From Aureobasidium sp. EXF-3400 (lineage: Eukaryota; Ascomycota; Dothideomycetes; Dothideales; Saccotheciaceae): a DNA stretch of 64,000 nucleotides. The position numbers and the translations under genes were made by a program. Every line of letters starts with the position of its first letter. The stretch's first letter is position 1. The DNA is taken from assembly GCA_024195585.1 (NCBI GenBank), contig SWBL01000182.1, forward strand, positions 36,123 to 100,122. Reading direction: 5' to 3'. Positions 30,291-38,983 of this stretch are shown here, piece after piece. Under the pieces are notes generated by a model that was not told the origin of the DNA, did no database searches, and worked only from the letters and a program-made list of their open reading frames with translations.

Positions 30291-31834
30291 ATGGTCAATT
30301 CAACACAGACTTCTGGCCCATTGCAGGCATTGAGCGGTTACGTCTCATCGTACGGCTGGGGTCCTCTTTTGTCCGTTTCGCGAACCACTGTACTCTCGCT
30401 TTTGTCGCGCATTCAGATTGGACATCTTAGAGTAGCAGACGTAGACGGGAAAGTCTCGACCTATGGTCAGAAACAAGTCGTCGATGGAAAGCAGGAAAAG
30501 AGCGTATACTCTCTGCCTGATGTGGAGTTGACTGTGCACAAGGATGTGTTCTGGGTGCGCATGCTGCTCTTTGCGGATATGGTAATCTTCATGGAACTGT
30601 CAATTGAGGTCCTCAAGCTGATTGAAGGGTAGGGTTTCGCAGAGAGCTACATGCTTGGAGAAGTCTCCTGCTCCGACTTGACAGATTTCTTCCGGGTTCG
30701 AATCGAGTCCGCAAGCCTCTAAAGTACCTACTAACATGACCAGCTGTTCATTGTAAATCGCAATTACCTTTCGAATGGATCCACGCTCACGTCGAACCTC
30801 TCCGCCAAGCTCTCGTACCTGCTTCGCAAAACGAACACGCTCACAACCGCTCGTCTCAACATCGCCGCGCATTATGACATCTCCAATGACATGTTCGCCG
30901 CATTCCTGTCCCCAGATATGACCTACTCCTGCCCAATCTGGTTGCCGAAGTCAGATCCTCGCTCTTCCGAAGAGACACTAGAGCAAGCTCAGATGCGCAA
31001 ATTGAGACGCTTCATCACCAATGCAAAGATTAAGAAGGACGACCATGTCTTGGAGATCGGCACTGGTTGGGGCAGTTTTGCAATTCTGGCAGTAAGAGAG
31101 ACCGGATGCCGCGTCACGAGTTTGACTTTGTCAATTGAGCAGAAAGCTCTGGCTGAGGAAAGAATTGCGGAGGCCGGCTTCACAGACCGTATCGAGGTGC
31201 TTCTGTGCGACTACCGCGCTTTGCCAGCACCAAGAGATGGAAAGCTATACGATAAAGTTGTCAGCATTGAGATGCTGGAAGCAGTGGGCAAGGAATACCT
31301 CAACACCTATTTTCAATGTGTTGACAAGCTCCTGAAGCCTGAAGGAGGTGTTGCAGTCTTCCAATGCATCACGATGCCCGAAAGCGTAAGCCCAACCCTT
31401 TGCCGCGACACAATTGATCGTTCACTAACTGCTTGAAGCGCTACGAGGCATACAGCAACTCGGATGATTTCATTCGGCGATACATCTTCCCCGGTGGCCA
31501 TCTCCCGACCATCACACAACTGCTTGACTCTGTCCGAGCTGGCTCCTCTTGCAGGCTAATTCCGGAATCAGTGGAAAACATTGGCCCGCACTACGCAAAG
31601 ACATTGCGACTGTGGCGCGAAGAGTTTATGCAGAACTTCGACCAAAAGATCAAGCCATCGCTGTTGGAGGAACATGAAGGCATGACCGAAAAAGACGTGG
31701 ATTTGTTCCGCAGAAAGTGGGAGTATTACTTTGCTTACTGCGAGGCTGGCTTCGTCACCAAGACCCTGGGCGATGTCATCTTTACGATCGGAAGAGAAGG
31801 CTCAGTAGAAATGATGGAAGATGTGCCTGTCTAG
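30291..31834 (+). CDS. Cyclopropane-fatty-acyl-phospholipid synthase-like methyltransferase
   Basis: This SAM-dependent enzyme of the CFA synthase family adds a methylene group across a lipid double bond, or methylates it. Exons 30291-30581, 30633-30695, 30744-31385 and 31439-31834 give 463 residues. The N-terminal domain contains DVFWVRMLLFADMGFAESYM. The core has the family motif AAHYDISNDMFAAFL, the SAM loop LEIGTGWGSFAIL, SLTLSIEQKALAEERI and SIEMLEAVGKEY. The C terminus YYFAYCEAGFVTKTLGDVIF is typical. There is no N-terminal double membrane anchor as in fungal sphingolipid C9-methyltransferases, so the bacterial-type CFA group fits better. Intron 2 has a weak donor (GTTCGA) but a strong CTACTAACA branch site. 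Bacterial ancestry is suggested by family distribution, not shown here. Confidence 0.88.
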
Positions 31835-32186
31835 CTGCACAGCAGTAGAGGCTGTTCGGTGTTCGATTAATGTGGAGGATTGGAAAACGCCAAGGAGGTA
31901 TAGAAGCGGTTGGAGATACCCCGATTGTGCCACATAGAATATGCCAATCAATGCTTGAAGACATGTTTGAGGTAATCATTATTGAAGAGGCACTATCAAA
32001 ATAATTACTACCAGTGATGAGAATTGAGTTGTCTACAGTGTTAATCATTGTTGTAGCAAAAAGGGAAGATCGCTCTAGACTAGTCTAGTGGCGTCGCAAA
32101 CCTGTGCGCTTTCCAAATTTGTTCCCGACTCCCTTTTGTTGTACAAAACGACAGTATCAAGGGCATCATCTGAGAGGCCAGTAGAT
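31835..32186. other. Intergenic region between CFA-like and TRPY-channel genes
   Basis: This is a tandem gap of 352 bp holding the poly(A) region of one gene and the promoter of the next. Nothing further is recognised. Confidence 0.5.
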
Positions 32187-34513
32187 ATGGACTCGTTTCC
32201 AGTAAAGATGAACCTACCGGTTGCGCTTCCACGAATTGGTAAAAACGACCCATTCAATGAGCTGATCACCAAGCTTGCAAGGTAGATTCACGGTGCTGGT
32301 CTTAACCAACAGCAATTACTCACAAACTTGCCAGATACCTTACGGATCTCGTGGGAAAACCCATTACGTTCGAAGAGTTTCGTACTACTCAAGACCATCT
32401 GCTCACTCCGTTGTGTCGGCATCTGTTACATGACGTGCATCACCCTGCATTGGTTGCAGCACTACTGTAAGATGAACGTTATCAGAAATCATATCAAGCT
32501 GACACTGTATCCTGATAGCGTTCTCAAAGGCCATTTCGTCACCCTTGAGGCTGATGACGAGCAGGGTATCCACGCTGCAAGAGGGTTCGCTTGCGAAGCT
32601 GTCGCTACACGATTCATCAGCGGTCTGGCCGACAGGGAGATAATTGACTCGCTTCTATACGAGCTCGAGCTCCCTGATAGTTCGGAGGCTACCAATCCAC
32701 CCGTGGAAAGTCAGCCAGAAGCCCTGTCGCCAGTCACCGAACAGTCTCCACTGCTGTCACGATCGAGTGTACGTTCTCGTGGAAGCTACAGAGGAAGGCT
32801 CACCGTCCCGGAATCATATGATGGCGTTGCTGAGGATCCATCTGTCGATACTGATAGCGAATTGGCCGAACAATTTGATGGCCTAAACGCTCTGGAGATT
32901 GCAGCTGTATCAGGAGCCAAGAAGTTCCTTTGCCAGAAGCCGGTCCAAAGGATCATCAACGCAATCTGGACCGGAGATATCATGTTCTGGAACAAACTCA
33001 GTGCCGATGCTCAGAAAAAAGCACAAATCTACCAGCGCAAGAATTTGGATCCTTTCTGTCGTCTGCGTGTTCCGATTTATCTCAAGGCCTTCGAGGTTTT
33101 GTTCTTTGTGGCCTTTCTGGCGTTCTACTACGCTGTTCTCATGCAGCGTTCGTTCTACTCGGTTACCACAGCTGAGGTATTTCTCTATATCTGGATCGCA
33201 TCATTTGCTCACAACGGTACTTGCTTGGATCTGACTGGCACTATTGCATATAGGTACTAACTCGGCTACAGAAATCGGAGAGTTTTGGGATGCAGGTTCT
33301 ACAACATTCTATCTTGCCGACTTCTGGTCCCTTTGGGATCTGTTCGTAATCGGCATTGGCGTCGCATTTTTCATCACTAGTAAGTCTTGTGCTCCACAGT
33401 CAAGCTAAGCATAAGCTGATGTTTTTAGGAATGATTGGACTTCATCAAGGAAACGACAAGATTATCGACACATCATTTGATATCCTCGCTCTTGAGGCAT
33501 TGTTCCTTATCCCGAGAATCTGCTCTCCTCTGCTTTCTTTAAATCCTTATTTCGGAACCCTGCTTCCCTGTCTTACTGCTATGACAAAGGTATGTCAAGA
33601 TATGATTTCTCATGTTTCGATCATGGCTAATAGCGTTGAAGGACTTCCTAAAGTTTCTTTCGCTTGTGGCAATCTTGTACTGTGGATTCTTGTCAACATT
33701 CTGCCTACTCGGCAGAGGCCAATTTACTTCGCGACAGATGGCACTTATCCTGACCAAGGTCTTCTTCGGAAGCTCGTATCTGGGCTTCGATATCAGCGAC
33801 AAGATCTCTCCATACCTTGGACTGCCACTTATGCTGGTATTCATTACGTGAGTAACTTCCATCGCCTTACCACTGTAGAATCATCTGCTAACCATGAGCT
33901 CGCTCACTACAGGTTGACACAAATTCTTCTGGTTACATCTCTCATCTCCATCTTGTCCAACAGTCTTTCTTTGGTTCTCTCGCATGCTAGAGAGGAGTAC
34001 CTCTATGTCTACTCGGTATTTGTGCTCGAGGCATCAACATCGAACAGGCTCACGTACTTTATCCCTCCGCTAAATCTGTTCTCACTGGCTCTCAGACCTC
34101 TGAGACTGTTCCTATCTTCTGAACAGTTGCGTTACAGTCGAATTGCCGTTCTCAAGATGACACATTTGCCTCATGTACTCCTCATAAACCTATACGAGAA
34201 GGTGCAATCCGTTCGTAGGAAGAACACCACCGGATTTGGCCTAGGATCACCCCGAGGTATCGAAAAGCCACCCGGCTGGAGACGATCTGTGTTGAACAGG
34301 AGAATTTCATCTCGATACCCGCTGTCGGCGCCAAACTCAAGACCCGATACAGCCGTAGACCAATCGCAGGCCTCGCCAGGTTCACAGCCTGCGGTCTCCG
34401 CAGCTGCCATCAACGACATAAAGGCCGTGCTCGATCAGCTCACTTCGCAGATAGGACAGCTCCAAGGCGTTATCGAGGCGCAAGAGCGTCAGCTCCAAGC
34501 GAACAACGACTAA
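32187..34513 (+). CDS. TRP-like (Yvc1/TRPY-type) non-selective cation channel
   Basis: This is a membrane cation channel related to the yeast vacuolar channel Yvc1, which releases vacuolar calcium on osmotic or mechanical stimulus. Exons 32187-32281, 32335-32466, 32519-33216, 33272-33379, 33429-33589, 33642-33847 and 33913-34513 give 666 residues. A cytosolic N-terminal domain (PRIGKNDPFNELITKLARYL) contains an acidic, phosphorylatable stretch. The transmembrane part starts near IYLKAFEVLFFVAFLAFYYAV and continues through FYLADFWSLWDLFVIGIGV. The likely pore loop is VFFGSSYLGFDISDKISPYLG, followed by LMLVFITLTQILLVTSLISI. The C terminus ends in a predicted coiled coil (IKAVLDQLTSQIGQLQGVIE). 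The start could also be the in-frame Met at 32208. The gating signal is unknown. Confidence 0.85.
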
Positions 34514-35210
34514 ATTCGCACACGGTACCCGCGCGGTACCGTGGTTGCAACACTTGTACAAGAAGCGCTTCAACAGGGCAGTGAAGAACCGAGCGCCAGT
34601 TTAGCTTGCGTGTTTGCTCCAACTTCAGGGTCGGGAAGCGCGTCTTGTTGGTTTGGTGGGGCTCAGAGCACTGTGCAAGTGTTTATCAAGAACTGAGCCC
34701 GAGACGGACGAGACACGGGTGAAATAATGGGTGGTTGATTTGGACCCAGACAGTCGGGTCGATAGAGACGCTACTCGGCAGCCGGCATCCGCAGCCGAGC
34801 ATCGAGAACTGCAAGTATTGACGGCATACAAAAAAGCATCAACGAAATAATAACAATTTGAGCTATCAACACTATCAGCGCGAAGTTATGGAGTTCCAGG
34901 CGTTCGTAGAGAAATGTCAGGTGCATATCGCTGATGCCCGGAGCTTGGCAGGTACCCTACCGTCGGGTCTGTTGTCTTCAGGTGGTGGTCTATATGCGGG
35001 ATTTGAATCAGAGTACTTTTTCCATTTAGTTGTAGGTTGCACCTCAGTTGTTCTTCAAGCACATAACCGCTCTTGCCTCTTGAGTTGCTTTTTGCACCGC
35101 CCTGCTGTCAAAAATAGTACGTCAAGACCTATCTGGGTTCCGCATCCAGCGAATATAACTAACCACCAAGTACGTATTACAGAAGGCTCTTCCCCAATAG
35201 CTCTCTCATC
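34514..35210. other. Intergenic region upstream of the C2H2 gene
   Basis: This gap of 697 bp begins with a strong inverted repeat (34521-34543). A 5' exon of the zinc-finger gene could lie here, but none could be supported. Confidence 0.45.
34521..34543. repeat. Perfect 9-bp inverted repeat with 5-nt loop
   Basis: CACGGTACC - CGCGC - GGTACCGTG lies 8 bp after the stop codon of the channel gene. The transcript would form a very stable hairpin in the 3' UTR. Confidence 0.85.
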
Positions 35211-36202
35211 ATGCAACATCAGTCTCACTGGAGTACGGGCTCCGAACTCTATTACCATCCAGGATATCAACTACAAAGCCATCGAGAATTTGATGCTGGC
35301 CATTGGCAGAGTCCCGTAGAGCCCGAGAAACCATTCTGGACAGAGTTACCACCACCTGTATATGGAGCTTCCACCTATCCCGAACTCCCTGGTCCTGTAT
35401 TATTGAGTTCTGGTTCACCAAGCTTTAGTCCAGCGAGCGTCAAACAGGAATACGACTCTCATCCAGACTGCAAATGGTCAAATTGGTCGCCAACCTTGAC
35501 GAATTCGAGTCTCACGTCGAACACGCCATCCCTGCCTACACTACGTTCGATGCCCCTGACAGAAGATAGTGCTGTGCGGGTAGACAGTATGGAGAGTCCA
35601 ACTCACTGGCTTGCATCTGACCAGTTCCACTACCCGACCGTTCCTTCTAGTCAAGATCCCTCACGCCGTTGGCACAACACTCAAGCCGAGATCAGAGAGG
35701 ACATGCACAATCCGCAAAGCAGACGAGCCGAGCAACGGCCCAGGCATAGCCAAAACCCCGAGGCTGAAGTACAAGCATTGCTGAACAGGCCGCGCAGAGT
35801 CAAAACGACAGCAGAGAATGCCAAATTTTATTGCAACGAATGCGATAAAAGATTCCAACGTGTGTACAATCTCCGCAGTCACATGCTCAAGCACGAAGCA
35901 ACAAGGGACAAGATTCCATGCCCCCATGCCGGATGCAGCAAGAGCTTTGACAGGAAAACCGATCTCGGACGCCATGAGTGCAGTGTGCACTTGCACCTGC
36001 GAGAACACAAGTGCGTTCTGTGCGGCTCTTTCTTTGCAAGGAAGGATACACTCGTCAGGTACGCCAATTCTGCCATTTTGCCTCTGTATAGCGTGCTGAC
36101 CAGAATGGGCAATGCAGGCACATCGAGGGCAGCTGCTCGAAACGAACGGGAGTGGATCGCAAGCGACTCAAAGATTCGTTGGCCCCAGCACTCATGGACT
36201 GA
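35211..36202 (+). CDS. C2H2 zinc-finger protein, putative transcription factor
   Basis: Exons 35211-36058 and 36118-36202 give 310 residues. The N-terminal two-thirds are Ser/Pro-rich and disordered, which fits an activation region. Three zinc fingers follow: CNECDKRFQRVYNLRSHMLKH; CPHAGCSKSFDRKTDLGRH, completed by an H-x4-H-like VHLH; and CVLCGSFFARKDTLVRHIEGSC. The second exon supplies RHIEGSC, so the last finger uses H-x4-C and is complete only after splicing. A short basic tail (SKRTGVDRKRLK) may be a nuclear signal. No specific orthologue is recognised. The start is the first ATG of the open frame; additional upstream exons are possible. Confidence 0.75.
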
Positions 36203-37515
36203 GCTGCCGACATATGCTGATCACAACTGCTCGTGAGGTTGAGGAATGAATGATCGATATCACTGTACCGTTCAAGTCGTGGTTACCTGTTCGGCCCACG
36301 CTTAGCTCGGTAGCTGCAGGCGCTTAAGCGCGGTTGTGTGTATGCACTGGTGATGAGGAGTCCAACAAACGCCGATCTCGACTCTTGTATATATTGCGTT
36401 GATGATTGGATGTGGATGTCCCTTTGATGAGCCGGTACGTTCGAGCGAATTAGCGTCCCCATAGGCGGGGTCATTGTGTGGACATACATGTTTTGGGCGT
36501 ATTGTTGAGATGAAGGTCGTGCACATATATTGGGGACACGTATAGCAGAGCAAGCAGCAGACCCGGTTTTAGTGAACGTTTCGATCTCCCTCTCGTACGT
36601 GCGAGCTGTGAAAGACCAGCAGATCGTGGACCGAGAGTGGGCTAATAGGCAGAGCAGAGCAAGACTGTAGTTTCATGATATGCAGCAATCGTCTAGAGCC
36701 GTAGAGTAACAGGGTCTAAAGTGTGGATGGACCCTGACTAGTTCCCTCCGACGTTGAGTGCTCGGCTTCGTCAAAAGCACCGAGGAATTGACTTTCTGAC
36801 TAGGCGGGGGAGGAACCTCGCTGGTGTAAATTCTATTACTCTATTCACACTACAAGTCCATAGTCGTAAGTTGTATACGTACAACACACAGACATGGTTC
36901 TTGGAGAAGAGATGAACAGACCAGAGAAGCACGCGGTCTAGTTCCGTTGCGACCTTCTAGTTGTGGACACGGGGGCTTGCGCCGATGTGGATCCGTCATC
37001 CATCGTGTCGTTCCACATTCAAAACCTGGGTTTTGTGATGCAGGCTGAAGTTGTACACGGTTCAGATAGGGTAATCAAGGTGCACAGCTGGGACCAGTGG
37101 GCTACTGTGGCTCCGTTGCTTCTTTCCCCCACTTGGCTTAAAGACAATCTCATGATCGTGCATTGCAGCTCAATCACGGCACGCGGGATGGTCACCCAAG
37201 ATTTTTCCTATTATCGCTATTGCATATGTCGGCACCCAATAGCACCTGCTTATAGCGCACGTGAGTCGAGCGTTCTGCGTACAGAGGAATTTGTCATCGA
37301 CTTATTGATAACAAAATTGATATGTTTGGCTCAGAAGGGCTCGACCAAGCCTAGATGACCAAAACAGAGGGACTCATGAAAGCGGAGCATGTGACGAACG
37401 TTGAACGGACAAACCTCGATACTGTTATGGTACAAACAAGCAACCTGAGGCATGGAAAAGTTTGGGTATTTGAGAGACAAGGAAGAAGCGAATTGTGTAA
37501 GAGGGCTTCCTAATT
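36203..37515. other. Gene-free region of 1.3 kb
   Basis: This region lies between the C2H2 gene and the 3' end of the PI31 gene, so no promoter is required here except for unrecognised transcripts. One 131-codon frame (36963-37358) lacks an ATG and any similarity. No transposon or RNA gene was recognised. Confidence 0.45.
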
Positions 37516-38523
37516 TTACATGAAGTCGCCGCTGCCAAAGTTGTTGAATGGATTAGGTGGACCACCGAAGCCCGATGGACCTCGAGGACCGACTGGATCG
37601 AATCGACTCCCTGGAGGTGCTTGAGGGTTGTAGCCACGACCCCTTGGATCGTCGAACCCGGGTAAAGTTGGGTGCATGCCGCCGCCGCCGAATCCAGGAT
37701 TGCCAAAAGGATCTCTTGGACCGAGGCCCTGAGGATAGAGGTCTCTTTCGCCGATATTGCCGAAGTCCGAATGAGGACCGCCCATGGGGCGTAGTGGTCT
37801 GTTCAAGTCGTAAGGGTCTTCGAAGCCTGGAGGAGCCAGTTCTCCATGGGGAAAATGAGGTCGAGGCTGAGCGAGAGGATCGTGGAAGGGGTGAGGGCGA
37901 GCAGGTGGTTGGCGATCGTCACGCAGAGGGTCTTCACGAGCAGGGGCAGGCTCTCTGGCAGGCTGTCGGGCAGATGTAGCAGCGAACTCTTGGTATCCTT
38001 CCTTCTGAAGCGAAGGCACGAGCTTTTGAATGATGTTGAGGCGCATCAGAGAGCCGTAGTCAGAGAGGCGACCATTTGATATGAAGAGGTTGAAGAGGTT
38101 TGTGGTGTGTGGTTGTGACAGAGTGAAAGGCATGGAGCCTTGGGAGGTGTAGTCTGCGGCCTTGACATCCAGGGTGGCTGTCTTGTCATCGCCGAGGCCC
38201 ATTGCCAGAACGACGGCCTTGTTGCCCATGCGGTTGATCTTCAATAGGTACTCCATGGACGATTGGGTGTGGGCGTAACGGAAGGCATAGTTGGGAGCAT
38301 TTGCTGACCAGGCAGCAGGCAGACGAGGAGGGTTGTCGACTGTGATACGGTCGTCGTCGCCGAGGCCTACCAAACGGAAACCGACGGCGAGCATAGAGGC
38401 ATGACTGGCCAGAGCGATGGCATCGAAAGGAGTGTTGATGTGGGGAGTGCTGTCTTCAGGCAGCGTGGACGCCATGATGCCGGCCAGCGAGTTCGCCGAG
38501 AGGACGTTGCCTATTGCGGTCAT
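37516..38523 (-). CDS. PI31-like proteasome regulator (Fub1 family)
   Basis: This is a proteasome-binding protein of the PI31/Fub1 family, which inhibits or chaperones the 20S core. It is a single exon of 335 residues from the ATG at 38523 (MTAIGNVLSANSLAG). The N-terminal FP domain covers about residues 15-165 (FDAIALASHASMLAVGFRLVG; YAFRYAHTQSSMEYLLKINRM). A proline-rich disordered C terminus follows, with DPFGNPGFGGGGMHPT and DPRGRGYNPQAPPGSRFDPV, the conserved C-terminal motif. It ends FNNFGSGDFM. It is divergent from the RING gene, sharing 460 bp. Confidence 0.88.
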   Translation of the reverse strand: MTAIGNVLSANSLAGIMASTLPEDSTPHINTPFDAIALASHASMLAVGFRLVGLGDDDRITVDNPPRLPAAWSANAPNYAFRYAHTQSSMEYLLKINRMGNKAVVLAMGLGDDKTATLDVKAADYTSQGSMPFTLSQPHTTNLFNLFISNGRLSDYGSLMRLNIIQKLVPSLQKEGYQEFAATSARQPAREPAPAREDPLRDDRQPPARPHPFHDPLAQPRPHFPHGELAPPGFEDPYDLNRPLRPMGGPHSDFGNIGERDLYPQGLGPRDPFGNPGFGGGGMHPTLPGFDDPRGRGYNPQAPPGSRFDPVGPRGPSGFGGPPNPFNNFGSGDFM

Positions 38524-38983
38524 GATGAGTGGTGTGATGCAGACAGTTGTGACTGTGTAGCTGGTGGTGAGGGTGATTGGATTCAGGTGGTAAAGTTGTG
38601 ATGGTCGATGAAGGATCTGCGAGACGTAGGATTGTAGATGATGGAGGTGCAAGATGCGGGATTGTCGACGATGGACATGCAAGATGCAGAACAGCAGGCA
38701 GCTGCGATGGAGGAGCCCAAACGATGACGACGATCTGCGGCGGCGGGAGCATCCGTTGCACTAGGCAGGCGGCTCCGGAGGCCTCGGCTTGTCTCGCGCT
38801 TGTGGTGTGGTGTGCACGTGCTTGGATGCGGACAGAGAGTCAGCGTGACGAAGGAGCACAAGTCTTTGGACAACCAACACGTCCATGTCTCTCGAGCACA
38901 ATCACACGACACATGTCGGCTCGGCGCTACCTTGATGGCTGACTGAAATTCTCGACACTCGAAACTCGACGACCCAAAGCGGA
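38524..38983. other. Divergent promoter region (PI31 / RING protein)
   Basis: This 460-bp region holds a short run of imperfect repeats at about 38620-38695 (gatggaggtgcaagatgcgggattgtcgac and variants, three units). Otherwise nothing is recognised. Confidence 0.5.

Noticed and set aside
30685..30712. GGGTTCGAATC near 30694 resembling a tRNA B box
   Set aside because: It lies across the exon 2/intron 2 junction of the CFA-like gene. The flanks do not pair as a T stem and no acceptor or D arm is present.
36963..37358. A 131-codon open frame in the large gene-free region, plus strand
   Set aside because: It has no ATG at its start, no similarity, no codon bias like neighbours and no splice signals to extend it.
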